A stretch of DNA of 64,000 bases from Bosea sp. 124 (GCF_003046175.1 NZ_PZZM01000001.1:4605001-4669000); one strand, 5' to 3'. Positions 53,394 through 62,217 are shown, numbered from the stretch's first letter. Numbers and translations are program-made. The notes: generated by a model not told the origin, from the letters alone.

Positions 53394-53735
53394 ATGCAGC
53401 TCGGTGTGCTCCTGACCCGGTTGTCGGACGAGAGCGATGCAGCCGTGGCTCTCGACGCGCTGGGCGATCTCGTCCTGCTCGCCGAGATCCAGGCGATGGG
53501 TGAACAACATGACGAGACGCCAGGCGAATACGTCGCCAACGCGTCGCGCCGCTATGCCGCGCAGGCCGGCGACGAGGACTGGCTGGCGCTGATGACCGCG
53601 ATCGAGCGCGCCGACGATCCCGGCCGGGTGGTGCTCGGCAAGATGCTGCGCTGGGCGCTGGCGCGCGATGCGGCACCCGCCCCGGCCGCAGGCGGTTGCG
53701 CATGCGGTTCCGGGGGCTGCGATGAGCACCGATGA
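53394..53735 (+). CDS. Small protein with Cys-rich C-terminal tail
   Basis: 113 residues. Helical body (about 1-90), then a flexible Ala/Pro linker and the tail CACGSGGCDEHR with three cysteines. The tail could bind a metal or Fe-S cluster or act as a redox switch. 9 nt after the parvulin, with a 14-nt overlap into the hemerythrin gene, so it belongs to the same transcript. Homologues sit in nar clusters as far as I recall; function unknown. Confidence 0.75.
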   Translation: MQLGVLLTRLSDESDAAVALDALGDLVLLAEIQAMGEQHDETPGEYVANASRRYAAQAGDEDWLALMTAIERADDPGRVVLGKMLRWALARDAAPAPAAGGCACGSGGCDEHR

Positions 53736-54288
53736 GGCGCCGCCTCCCGGCCAGGCCGGCACGGGCAAGACCTTCGCCGAACCCGTCCCTGCGACCCTGC
53801 TCGATGCTCCGCTGGAATACATTCTGGTCGATCATTTCCGGCAGCGCAGCCTGTGTGCCGCGATGCGCCGCTTTGCCCAGCAGGGGCGCGTCGACCGCGC
53901 GGAGGTTGATGCGGTCGTCGCCTATCTTCGCCGCGATCTCGGCCTGCACCACCGCGACGAGGAGGAGGATCTGTTCCCGCTGCTGCTCCGGCGCGCCCTG
54001 CCGGAGGACGATCTTGCTGGTGCGCTGGCGCGCCTCGCCGAAGACCACCGCCAGTCCCGGGTGATGGTCGAGGCCATCATCGAGATGCTGGTGGCGCGCC
54101 CCGGCGAGGATTCCGTCAAGCTCGGACGAGCGGGCCGCAAGCTGTTGCTCGACTATGCCGCGAGCGAGCATCATCATCTGGCGGCCGAGAACGGCATCGT
54201 GCTCGCGATCGCCCGCATCCGGCTGACGCGCGGCGATCTCAGGACCATGAGCCGGTCGATGCGGGACCGGCGCGGAGTGCCCGCCTGA
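53722..54288 (+). CDS. Hemerythrin-like domain protein
   Basis: 188 residues from the ATG at 53722 (GGGGG upstream), inside the end of the preceding gene. Four-helix metal-binding pattern: VDHFRQR, HHRDEEEDLFP (His-x3-Glu), EDHRQSRVMVE, and SEHHHLAAENGIV (His-x3-Glu). Di-iron proteins of this type bind oxygen or NO, or repair Fe-S centres. In a nitrate reductase operon, a role in handling NO or oxygen is plausible. One-base overlap with the carbonic anhydrase start. Confidence 0.87.
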   Translation: MSTDEAPPPGQAGTGKTFAEPVPATLLDAPLEYILVDHFRQRSLCAAMRRFAQQGRVDRAEVDAVVAYLRRDLGLHHRDEEEDLFPLLLRRALPEDDLAGALARLAEDHRQSRVMVEAIIEMLVARPGEDSVKLGRAGRKLLLDYAASEHHHLAAENGIVLAIARIRLTRGDLRTMSRSMRDRRGVPA

Positions 54289-55058
54289 TGTCGCGCACTC
54301 TCGACCATCTCTTCGACCGCAACGTGACCTGGGCCCAGTCGAAGACCCGGGACGATCCGCAGTTCTTCCGGCGCATGGCCGAGCAGCAGGCGCCGCGTTA
54401 TTTCTGGATCGGCTGCTCCGACAGCCGCGTCACGGCCAACGACGTGCTCGGCCTCGATCCCGGCGAGGTCTTCGTCCACCGCAACATCGCCAATGTCGTC
54501 CATACCAGCGACATGAACATCCTGTCGGTGATCGAATATGCCGTCGAGCAGCTGAGGGTCGAGCACATCATCGTCTGCGGGCATTACGGTTGCGGCGGTG
54601 TCCAGCGGGCTCTGGTGACGGAACGCGGGGCCATGCTGGACCACTGGCTCCAGCCCATCTCGATGCTGCACCGCAAGCACATGGAGACCTTCGAACGGAT
54701 ACCCGACGAGGCGGCTCGGCTCGACCGGATGTGCGAGATCAATGTCGAGATGCAGGTTCGCCGCCTCGCGCAGACGCCCATCGTGGAGAACGCCTGGGCC
54801 CGCGGCCAGGAACTCCATCTGCATGGCTGGATCTACGCGATCGAGGACGGCCTGCTGCGCGATCTCGGGCCGCATCTTTCCTCGATCGGCCAGCGCGACC
54901 GGCTTCCCTCGATCGACCATCGCGTCCTCCACCCGGCGGAAGCGGTGAGTGCCCTCCGGCGTCAGGCACTCGATGCGTTCGGGAGCCTGCCCGAACACGA
55001 CGCCTCGAATCCACCCTGCTGCAGGGCGGGCGACCGCAATCCGCCGCATCAAGGCTGA
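54288..55058 (+). CDS. Beta-class carbonic anhydrase
   Basis: 256 residues. Zinc ligands Cys43 (IGCSDSR), His99 and Cys102 (GHYGCGG); catalytic Asp45-Arg47 dyad present. It interconverts CO2 and bicarbonate. The core matches Can/CynT; the C-terminus is extended by a Pro/Cys-containing tail (about 225-256). Its position in the nar operon is unusual and may relate to pH or bicarbonate supply during nitrate respiration. Confidence 0.93.
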   Translation: MSRTLDHLFDRNVTWAQSKTRDDPQFFRRMAEQQAPRYFWIGCSDSRVTANDVLGLDPGEVFVHRNIANVVHTSDMNILSVIEYAVEQLRVEHIIVCGHYGCGGVQRALVTERGAMLDHWLQPISMLHRKHMETFERIPDEAARLDRMCEINVEMQVRRLAQTPIVENAWARGQELHLHGWIYAIEDGLLRDLGPHLSSIGQRDRLPSIDHRVLHPAEAVSALRRQALDAFGSLPEHDASNPPCCRAGDRNPPHQG

Positions 55059-55080
55059 CCACGAGACAAGAGCGATCCCG

Positions 55081-55659
55081 ATGCAAGACAACGAACTCAT
55101 CACGGCCCTGACCTATACCGACAGCGATACCGCCGACCGGGCATTGCGGGCGGTCGCCCTCGAATTGCTGCAGCGGGGCTGCAAGCTCGCCGGGCTGGTG
55201 CAACACAACACGCCGCGCCCCGGTCGATCGCGCTGCGACATGATCCTGGAGGAGCTGGCGAGCGGCGAGCTGATGGGGATATCGCAGGATCGCGGCCCGC
55301 TGGCGCGGGGCTGCGCGCTCGACGTCGACCAGTTGCTGGGCGCGATGCAGATCGTGCGGGCGGCGCTCGACACCCGGCCGGACCTGGTCATCCTGAACAA
55401 GTTCGGCAAGACCGAAGCGGAAGGGGCAGGCTTCCGCCCTCTGATCGCCGAGGCCATCGAGGCCGAGCTGCCGCTGTTGATCGCCGTGCCCTGGCGCAAC
55501 ATCGAGAGCTGGCGCCACTTCGCCGGCGAGATGACGCGGGAGTTCGATCTCGCTTGCCTGCCGACTGACGGCCGCAGCCTTTGCGACGCACTCGGACTGG
55601 GAAGCCATCCAGCCGATGCCACGAAGCAGGGCGTCGCCTCGCAGCGGATGCTGTCCTGA
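55081..55659 (+). CDS. DUF2478 family protein
   Basis: 192 residues from the ATG at 55081; in-frame ATGs upstream lie inside the carbonic anhydrase gene. Matches DUF2478: LEELASGELMGISQDRG, CALDVDQL and DLVILNKFGKTEAEGAGFRPLI. Family members are often near molybdenum transport or molybdoenzyme genes and look like nucleotide-binding proteins. Here it is the last gene of the nar unit, which fits a role in molybdenum cofactor supply (inference). Confidence 0.83.
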   Translation: MQDNELITALTYTDSDTADRALRAVALELLQRGCKLAGLVQHNTPRPGRSRCDMILEELASGELMGISQDRGPLARGCALDVDQLLGAMQIVRAALDTRPDLVILNKFGKTEAEGAGFRPLIAEAIEAELPLLIAVPWRNIESWRHFAGEMTREFDLACLPTDGRSLCDALGLGSHPADATKQGVASQRMLS

Positions 55660-55731
55660 AGGCGTTTCCGGCGAACTGACCTGCCGCCGGTTCCGGGAAC
55701 TCCGCGATGGGGGGCATGAAGCCTGCGGTCG

Positions 55732-55918
55732 CGTAGCCAGCAACGGACATTCGGGCGTGAGTTGAAGATCGAGGCAGTTCGCCTGGTCAGGGACCGAGGG
55801 GTGAGCGTTGCGCAGGCATCTCGGGATCCGTAGATCCCGAGAACGCGCCGCGCGGATGGGTCAAGGAGTTCGCCGCCGATTCAGGTCAGGCCTTTCCCGG
55901 GCGCGGTTCAATCTCGAC
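55732..55918 (+). pseudogene. Degenerate IS3-type transposase OrfA fragment
   Basis: Translating from 55732 gives SQQRTFGRELKIEAVRLVR and VSVAQASRD up to a stop at 55831; a second frame from 55854 gives GWVKEFAADSGQAFPGRG. Together these match the start of IS3-family OrfA, broken by a frameshift and an in-frame stop. TGACCTGCCGCCGG at 55677 may be part of the element's left inverted repeat. No OrfB remains: the fragment ends at the DUF1185 gene. It marks an old insertion or a rearrangement junction between the nar and catabolic regions. Confidence 0.75.
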
Positions 55919-55921
55919 AGG

Positions 55922-56527
55922 TCACGCGCTGGCAGCCTCGCTGACAGTCCGCTCCGCCTCCATTTCCTTCATGTCCTCGAAACGGTCGGCGATGCGCGGA
56001 TGCGCGCGGCCACCGTCCGATGCACCGATCGCAACCAGGACCTCGTCGGGACCCGGAGCATCGGCGATCTGGAAGGTTGCCGTGATGAAATGCGAGCGCT
56101 TGCCGGTTTCGCTCTTGTGGATCATCGGCAGCGAGATCAGCGCTCCCGGCGCGGTCCGGGTGTTGGTGAAGCTCAGGAAGGTCGAGCCCGAAACCGCTTC
56201 ACGGAATGTATTGCCGAAACGCAGGGTGTGGATCAGTGCCGAGGCATGCTCGATCTCGCCATTGACGCCGACGATCGCAGCCTTGCCATAGGCCTCGACG
56301 CGCTCGTTCGGCAGTACGGCGGTCAGCCGCCGGGTCATCTCCAGACCGAGCGGGCGCGCAATACGCAGGATCTCGGGGCGAAGGTTCTCGACGAAGCCCT
56401 GGCCAGCCCAGGGATTCTTCACCACGGCTGCGACAACCACCATGGTGATCGGCCGCGGTGCCGCTTTGCCGCCCTCGATCATCGTCTCCTCGACGAAGGT
56501 CGCGATCTTACGCACACCGATATCCAT
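55922..56527 (-). CDS. DUF1185 (amino acid synthesis family) protein
   Basis: 201 residues. N-terminus MDIGVRKIATFVEET, then VAAVVKNPWAGQGFVENL, and GNTFREAVSGSTFLSFTN, all typical of the DUF1185 family, whose function is not known. Enzymatic residues are not assigned. Divergent from the PucR-type regulator gene across 136 nt with a candidate operator, so probably part of its regulon. DUF1185 genes are often near oxidative catabolic clusters. Confidence 0.85.
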   Translation of the reverse strand: MDIGVRKIATFVEETMIEGGKAAPRPITMVVVAAVVKNPWAGQGFVENLRPEILRIARPLGLEMTRRLTAVLPNERVEAYGKAAIVGVNGEIEHASALIHTLRFGNTFREAVSGSTFLSFTNTRTAPGALISLPMIHKSETGKRSHFITATFQIADAPGPDEVLVAIGASDGGRAHPRIADRFEDMKEMEAERTVSEAASA

Positions 56528-56588
56528 GGCCTTCTCCCGCCGACTTGGCTTCAGTAACGGTTGAAACTAGTGCCGCGCGGCCGAGTGT

Positions 56589-56609
56589 CTTCCTGCGATT
56601 GCTAGGAAG
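56589..56609. promoter_or_regulatory. Candidate operator palindrome (copy 1)
   Basis: CTTCCT-N9-AGGAAG, 21 bp, in the divergent DUF1185/regulator promoter region. It matches the palindrome at 58493-58513 at 16 of 21 positions, with identical 6-bp outer arms. Just downstream, GCTAGG-AAG-CCTAGC (56601-56615) is a second, overlapping palindrome. Confidence 0.62.
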
Positions 56610-56663
56610 CCTAGCATCCCGCATGCTGCGAAGCTAAGTAAGGTGGCAGCTCGACGAGGTGAC

Positions 56664-58469
56664 ATGGCCAGCCCCGTTTCACAGATGCATTCGCTGCGCG
56701 AGGTGGCCAGCCGGATCAATGCCGGTGTCGATCTGCCCGGAATCCTGCTCGATCTGGCCAAGGCCGCTTGCGATCATGGTGGCTGGAGCATGGGGTCGAT
56801 CATGTCCGTCGACGTGGCGCATGGCTATGCCCATGTCTCTGTCCGCCATGATCCGACCCTGCTGCGCCGCAAGCTCGAAGACCGCTGGGAGCTGGCGACC
56901 AGCCCGGCGCTGGTGGCGCTGCAGACCGGAGAGCCGGTCTATATTCCCGATGCGCGCGCCTCCGACGAGTTTCCGGGCTATCGGCGCGAGGCCTTTGAGC
57001 GCGACTATCGTTCGGTTCTGGTGATGCCGCTGACCAGCGTCGATGCCGAGGGGCGCCCCATGGTCCTCACCCTGGCGTCGCGCGTGGTCAAGCCCCTGCC
57101 TTCGGACGACCTCGCCTTCATGGGCATGGTCGCCCATCTCGGCGCGATCGCCGTCGAACGGGAGCATCGCTTGCGAGCCGAGCGGCATGCCGCCGAGGAG
57201 CAGCGCCGCGCGCTCCATGCCCAGGGCGGCCTGCTGCAGGAAGTGCTGTCGGGCGGCTCGACCGAAGCTCTGGCGGCGCGGCTGCACGAACTCCTGCAAT
57301 GCGCGGTTATGGTCGTCGATTTCGCCGATAACGGGCTCGTCGCGGAAGGTTCGCCCGTGCCCGACTCGTATGATGCGGTCGGGTGGAAGGGCGTGCTGGA
57401 GGCGGGGCAGGCCGATGCCATCGTCTCGACGGTCAGGGCTGCGGCCGGCCGTGGCGACACGAAGCCGACCACCATCGCCCTCGATGCCGCCGCTGGCAGG
57501 CTGACGCTCGCGGCGGTGATCGAGCCCCTGAGCGTCGATGCCGAGATCGTCGGCGCGCTTGTCCTGTTCGAGGAGGGGGAGGGCGACGATCTGCGCCGGC
57601 TCATGCTGGAGAGCGCCAAATTCGCGCTGAGCGTTCAGATGATGCGCAGCGTGATCCGGTTCCGCTTCGAGACGCGCACACTGACGGAGCTGTTCTTCGA
57701 GATCGTCGAGCGGCGCTGGCGCGACCCGCAGGACATCGTGCGCCGGGCGCGTCATCTGGGTTTGCAGCTCTCCCGGCCGCTGCGCATGCTCGTCGTCGAC
57801 TTTCCCGGAGCGGCAGGCAGCGAGCGCGACGTCTCTCTGGAGGCGCATCAAAGTGTCCATCGCCTCGCCCGGCAGCATGGGCTGGGCAGCCATGTCATCG
57901 CGATCGGAACTGGCCTCGTCTGCCTGTTGTCGGAACAGGCCGGCGACAGGCGCGAGCGGCTGGATCGTTTCGCGCAGCGTTTGATCGAAACGCTGCGCCA
58001 TGTTTTCCGCGGCGACCCGATCGCCATCATCGGCGGCGTCTGCCTCGGTCTCGACGATTATTCGGGCGAATGGGAGCGCGCCTGGCGTATGCTGCGGATC
58101 GCACGCAGCTTCCGGCGAAGCGGCGTCTTGTCGGCGCTCGACTTCGGCCCCCTGCCGATGCTGATCGGGGCGGCCGACTCGGCCGAGGTGCGGGCTTTCG
58201 TCGACGGCAGTATCGGTGTCGTCGTTGCCCATGATCGACAGCAGGGCACGCCCTATCTCGAAACGCTCGCGGCCTATCTCCGGGCCGGATGCCGCAGCCA
58301 GCCCTGCGCCGATGCCATGGGGCTGCACGTTACCACCTTGCGCTACCGGCTCTCCCGGATCGAGGAATTGTTCGACATCAATGCCGACACGCCTGAAAGG
58401 CGCTTTACACTCGAACTGGCTCTCAAAATGCACCACGTCATCGAGAGCAGCACCGTTTCAGCCCCCTGA
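56664..58469 (+). CDS. GAF-domain transcriptional regulator with PucR-type C-terminal HTH
   Basis: 601 residues from the ATG at 56664 (GAGG upstream). N-terminal GAF-like sensor domain (about 5-170, MHSLREVASRINAGVDL then VYIPDARASDEFPGYR), a central region with a PucR/CdaR GGDEF-like fold (about 330-500), and the C-terminal HTH_30 (about 525-585) with YLRAGCRSQPCADAMGLHVTTLRYRLSRIEEL (helix region split). Such regulators control catabolic genes in response to their substrate. Flanked by two copies of the 21-bp palindrome, it is the obvious regulator for the downstream enzymes. Confidence 0.86.
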   Translation: MASPVSQMHSLREVASRINAGVDLPGILLDLAKAACDHGGWSMGSIMSVDVAHGYAHVSVRHDPTLLRRKLEDRWELATSPALVALQTGEPVYIPDARASDEFPGYRREAFERDYRSVLVMPLTSVDAEGRPMVLTLASRVVKPLPSDDLAFMGMVAHLGAIAVEREHRLRAERHAAEEQRRALHAQGGLLQEVLSGGSTEALAARLHELLQCAVMVVDFADNGLVAEGSPVPDSYDAVGWKGVLEAGQADAIVSTVRAAAGRGDTKPTTIALDAAAGRLTLAAVIEPLSVDAEIVGALVLFEEGEGDDLRRLMLESAKFALSVQMMRSVIRFRFETRTLTELFFEIVERRWRDPQDIVRRARHLGLQLSRPLRMLVVDFPGAAGSERDVSLEAHQSVHRLARQHGLGSHVIAIGTGLVCLLSEQAGDRRERLDRFAQRLIETLRHVFRGDPIAIIGGVCLGLDDYSGEWERAWRMLRIARSFRRSGVLSALDFGPLPMLIGAADSAEVRAFVDGSIGVVVAHDRQQGTPYLETLAAYLRAGCRSQPCADAMGLHVTTLRYRLSRIEELFDINADTPERRFTLELALKMHHVIESSTVSAP

Positions 58470-58492
58470 AGCGCCGGAAGCTTTTGTGAAAC

Positions 58493-58513
58493 CTTCCTCC
58501 GAATCGGAGGAAG
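58493..58513. promoter_or_regulatory. Candidate operator palindrome (copy 2)
   Basis: CTTCCTCCG-AAT-CGGAGGAAG, a perfect 9-3-9 palindrome, 61 nt before the flavin reductase start and 23 nt after the regulator stop. Shares its outer arms with 56589-56609. Likely bound by the PucR-type regulator. Confidence 0.7.
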
Positions 58514-58574
58514 AATACCGTCTTGGGTCTGCCTAGCCTCTCTTCATTGGTGACGACACCGAAGAGGACCGGCG

Positions 58575-59576
58575 ATGCTGGCGACGGCGCCCCAACAGCC
58601 CGCTACGATTGATCCCGTCGCCTTGCGTCGGGCCTTTGGCACCTTTCTGACCGGTGTCACGGTCATCACGACCCATGACGCCGAGGGCCGCCCGCGCGGC
58701 ATGACGGCGAATTCCTTCACTTCGGTCTCGCTGGATCCGCCCTTGTTGCTGGTCTGCGTCGGGAGGGGAGCGTCGAGCTTTTCGGCCTTCGACACCGCCG
58801 ACAGCTTCGCCGTCAACCTGCTGCAGGAGGAGCAGAGGGAGCTCTCCAACCTCTTCGCTTCCAAATCCGCCGACAAATTCGCGAACGTCCCTTATGACCG
58901 CGTCCATACCGGCGCGCCCATCCTCGGTGACTGCCTGACCTGGTTCGATTGCAGCGTGCATCAGCGCGTCGAGGCCGGGGATCATGTCGTGCTGATCGGC
59001 CAGGTGCAGGCCTTCGGCACCAGCCCCTCGGCGCCTCTGGCCTTCTGCCGCGGCCGTTATGCCGCCGTGAAGGATCCGCTGCCACCGGGTTGGCTCGCCT
59101 CGAGCAGCATGGTCGTGAACTATCTTGTCGAATGGGACAGCAAGCTGCTGCTCTGCCGCGATGCCGGGGGTGGCTGGAGCCTGCCGCAGGCGACACGCCG
59201 CATCGTCGATGGCCGGCTGCCGCTCGCCAATGGCGAAAGCCTGCCGCTGCTGCCCGAGGACACCTTCCTCTATTCGGTCTTCGACGTCGCCGATGGCGAC
59301 CCGGGCCATCTGGTTTATCGGGCGAGGCTTGCAGGTGATGCCGGCAGCGTCCCGCTGCCCGATGGCGTGCGCTTCTTCAGCTATGACGAGCTGCCCTACG
59401 AGCAGATTCTGACGCGGGAAACGCGCAGCGTCCTGCGCCGCTATGTCAGCGAGAGCAGCGGGCGCCGCTTCGGCATCTACATCGATTCCCACGATGGCGG
59501 GCGCTTCGCGATGGTCGAGGACACGCAAGCCTGGGCCGGCATTCCACAACTCTGGGAGCGCGGCGGCGCATCATGA
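58575..59576 (+). CDS. Flavin reductase component with C-terminal extension (TgnA-like)
   Basis: 333 residues. The N-terminal half (about 15-165) is a flavin reductase domain of two-component monooxygenases: AFGTFLTGVTVITT, NSFTSVSLDPPLLLVC, and FCRGRYAAV. The C-terminal half (about 175-333) has KLLLCRDAGGGWSLPQA, which looks Nudix-like at its start, but the Nudix-box glutamates are missing. It supplies reduced flavin to the LLM oxygenase at 61116. GAGGA upstream; 4-nt overlap (ATGA) with the aldehyde dehydrogenase. Trigonelline monooxygenase reductase is the proposed identity by context. Confidence 0.84.
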   Translation: MLATAPQQPATIDPVALRRAFGTFLTGVTVITTHDAEGRPRGMTANSFTSVSLDPPLLLVCVGRGASSFSAFDTADSFAVNLLQEEQRELSNLFASKSADKFANVPYDRVHTGAPILGDCLTWFDCSVHQRVEAGDHVVLIGQVQAFGTSPSAPLAFCRGRYAAVKDPLPPGWLASSSMVVNYLVEWDSKLLLCRDAGGGWSLPQATRRIVDGRLPLANGESLPLLPEDTFLYSVFDVADGDPGHLVYRARLAGDAGSVPLPDGVRFFSYDELPYEQILTRETRSVLRRYVSESSGRRFGIYIDSHDGGRFAMVEDTQAWAGIPQLWERGGAS

Positions 59577-61084
59577 AGACGACGGTCGAAACCCTTCAGG
59601 GCTCGCGCATCGGGCTGTTCATCGACGGCGCGTTCGTGCCGCCGCAAAGCGGTCGATACGTTCCGAGCTACGATCCGACCACCGCCGAGCCTTGGTACGA
59701 GTTCGCGCAAGGCGATGCGCGCGATGTCGACGCCGCCGTGCGCTCGGCTCGGGCGGCGCTGATCAACCCGGCCTGGCGGCGGATGACGCAGACGGACCGG
59801 GGCAAACTGGTGCGCCGGCTTGGCGATCTCGTTCTCGCCAATGCCGAGGAACTCGCGCAGCTCGAATCCCGCGACAACGGCAAGCTGATCAAGGAGATGC
59901 GCGCCCAGATGCGGGCGATCCCGGATTCCTACGCTTATTTCGCCGGCATGGCCGACAAGCTCCAGGGCGACACGATCCCTGTCAACAAGCTCGACACGCT
60001 GAACTTCAACCTGCGCGAGCCGATCGGCGTGGTCGGGATGATCATCCCGTGGAACTCGCCGCTGATGATGCTGACCGGCACGCTCGCGCCCTGCCTCGCC
60101 ATCGGCAACACGATCGTGGTCAAGCCCTCCGAACATGCCACCGCCTCCGCGCTGGCGCTGGCGGAACTGGTGATCGAGGCGGGCATTCCGCCGGGCGTCG
60201 TCAATGTCGTGACCGGCGACGGCGTCACGACCGGCGATGCGCTGACGCGCCATCCTGGCATCGCGAAATACGTCTTCACGGGCTCCACGGATACGGGCCG
60301 CAAGATTGCCGGCAATGCTGCCGGCAATCTCGTGCCCTGCCAGATGGAACTGGGCGGCAAGTCGCCCCATGTCGTGTTCTCGGACGTGGATATCGAGCGC
60401 GCGGTCAATGGCGTCGTCTCCGGCATCTTTGCCGCCGCTGGCCAGACCTGCGTGGCGGGCTCGCGCTGCTTCGTCGAGGCGCCGGTCTATGAGCGCTTCG
60501 TCGAGGCGCTGGTCGAGCGCACGAAACGGGTCAAGGTCGGCCATCCGATGGCAGACGACACCGATATCGGGCCGCTCGCGCTCGCGGCGCAGCTCGACAA
60601 GGTCGAGCACTTCGTCGGCTCCGGCGTGCGCGAGGGCGCCAAGGTCGCGGTCGGCGGGCGCAAACCCCAGGACGAGGCGCTGGCGCGCGGCTGGTATTAC
60701 GAGCCGACGGTGCTCACCGAAGCGCGCAACGACATGACTTTCATGCGCAACGAGATCTTCGGCCCAGTCGTCGGCGTCGTGCCCTTCTCGACGGAGGAGG
60801 AGATGATCTCTCTCGCCAACGACACCGAATACGGGCTCGCCTCCGGCATCTGGACCCGCGACATCGACCGCGCCATGCGCTTCGCACGCCATGTCGAGGC
60901 CGGCACCGTCTGGATCAATACCTATCGCTCCGCAGCCTTCATGTCCGCCAATGGCGGCACGAAGAAGAGCGGTTACGGCCGCCGCGGCGGCTTCGAGGTC
61001 ATGCGCGAGTTCTCGCGCCTGAAGAACGTGGTGATCGACTACTCGGGCGCCATGCAGGACCCGTTCGTCATTCGCCTGCGCTGA
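59573..61084 (+). CDS. Aldehyde dehydrogenase (TgnC-like)
   Basis: 503 residues. Catalytic Cys293 in GQTCVAGSR, general base Glu259 in MELGGKSP, and oxyanion Asn161 in IPWNSPLM; NAD-binding GSTDTGRKI. All residues for aldehyde oxidation are present. Related to betaine-aldehyde and gamma-aminobutyraldehyde dehydrogenases; in the trigonelline pathway this enzyme oxidises the ring-opened hydroxybutyrolactone (aldehyde equivalent). Substrate is inferred from the cluster, not from sequence. Confidence 0.9.
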   Translation: MKTTVETLQGSRIGLFIDGAFVPPQSGRYVPSYDPTTAEPWYEFAQGDARDVDAAVRSARAALINPAWRRMTQTDRGKLVRRLGDLVLANAEELAQLESRDNGKLIKEMRAQMRAIPDSYAYFAGMADKLQGDTIPVNKLDTLNFNLREPIGVVGMIIPWNSPLMMLTGTLAPCLAIGNTIVVKPSEHATASALALAELVIEAGIPPGVVNVVTGDGVTTGDALTRHPGIAKYVFTGSTDTGRKIAGNAAGNLVPCQMELGGKSPHVVFSDVDIERAVNGVVSGIFAAAGQTCVAGSRCFVEAPVYERFVEALVERTKRVKVGHPMADDTDIGPLALAAQLDKVEHFVGSGVREGAKVAVGGRKPQDEALARGWYYEPTVLTEARNDMTFMRNEIFGPVVGVVPFSTEEEMISLANDTEYGLASGIWTRDIDRAMRFARHVEAGTVWINTYRSAAFMSANGGTKKSGYGRRGGFEVMREFSRLKNVVIDYSGAMQDPFVIRLR

Positions 61085-61115
61085 CGCGCTCTCAACGGCT
61101 CTATGGAGGCAACCG

Positions 61116-62213
61116 ATGAAGTTCGCTCTCTCGCTCAATATGGAGCGCTTTTCTCCCGACGCCACAATGGCGGAGACGATGTCGAACATGCTGGCCCTCG
61201 CCCGCATGGCCGACGAAGGTGGCTTCGAAACGCTCTGGACGCCCGAGCATCACACGATCGAATGCACGATCTCGCCCAATCCGTTCCAGACGCTGACATG
61301 GTTGGCTCAACATACGAGCCGCGTCAGACTCGGCACCGGCACGCTGGTCGCGCCGTACTGGTCCCCGATCCGCCTCGCGGGCGAAGCCGCTCTGTGCGAC
61401 CACCTGACCAATGGCCGGCTCGAATTCGGGATCGCGCGCGGCGCCTATCAGTATGAGTTCGACCGCATGGCCGGCGGCATGCCCCAGCAAGAGGGCGGCG
61501 CCTATATGCGCGAGCTCGTGCCGGCGGTGATGAAGCTCTGGGCGGGCGATTACGCCCATGACGGCCACCGTTGGAAGTTCCCGCTTGCAGCGGCCGTGCC
61601 GAAGCCGCTGCAAAAACCGCATCCGCGCGTCTGGATCGCCGCGCGAGATCCCGACACCTTCGACTGGGCGGTCGGTATCGGCGCCAGCATTCTTTCGACA
61701 CCGCTTTCGGCTCCGGTGGCCGAGATCGGCGTGCTGGCCGACAAGTTCAACAAGGCCTGTGCCGACCATCCCGAACGTCCGCGGCCGCGTTTCATGATGC
61801 AGCGGCGCACCTGTGTCTATGATCGCAAGGATGATTGGGAGAGGATGGTCCGTTACAGCGTCGATTACGGCCGCTACTTCGAAAATCTGATGCAGAACAT
61901 CGGCACCGTTAAAGACGGTTTCCCCGAGGGCGTTCCCTTCGAGGCTGTCGCCAACCGCGGCAACTACAACCCAGCAGCCCTGAGGGACAATCTGGTCTTC
62001 GGCACGCCAGACGAGGTCATCCCTAAGCTCGAAGTCTACGAGGCTGCCGGTGTCGACCAGTTCTGCCTGGGCCTGACCTACAACCTCCCGTTCGAAATCC
62101 AGGCGCGGGCGCTGCGGCTCTTCATCGACGAGGTCATGCCGCACTTTGCCGCCCGCGAGGCGGCTGCGGAGCGGGAGGTCGCCAGGCCGCACCTGGCAGC
62201 GGTCGGAGCCTGA
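61116..62213 (+). CDS. LLM class flavin-dependent monooxygenase (TgnB-like)
   Basis: 365 residues. Bacterial luciferase-like TIM barrel: FETLWTPEHHTIECT near the N-terminus, TSRVRLGTGTLVAPYWSPIRLAGE, the RLEFGIARGAYQYEFDR segment, and KPHPRVWIAARDP. It uses FMNH2 and O2, supplied by the reductase at 58575. GGAGG precedes the ATG. Length and partner set agree with the oxygenase that opens the trigonelline ring in Acinetobacter; another N-heterocyclic betaine is possible. Confidence 0.89.
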   Translation: MKFALSLNMERFSPDATMAETMSNMLALARMADEGGFETLWTPEHHTIECTISPNPFQTLTWLAQHTSRVRLGTGTLVAPYWSPIRLAGEAALCDHLTNGRLEFGIARGAYQYEFDRMAGGMPQQEGGAYMRELVPAVMKLWAGDYAHDGHRWKFPLAAAVPKPLQKPHPRVWIAARDPDTFDWAVGIGASILSTPLSAPVAEIGVLADKFNKACADHPERPRPRFMMQRRTCVYDRKDDWERMVRYSVDYGRYFENLMQNIGTVKDGFPEGVPFEAVANRGNYNPAALRDNLVFGTPDEVIPKLEVYEAAGVDQFCLGLTYNLPFEIQARALRLFIDEVMPHFAAREAAAEREVARPHLAAVGA

Positions 62214-62217
62214 CGAG

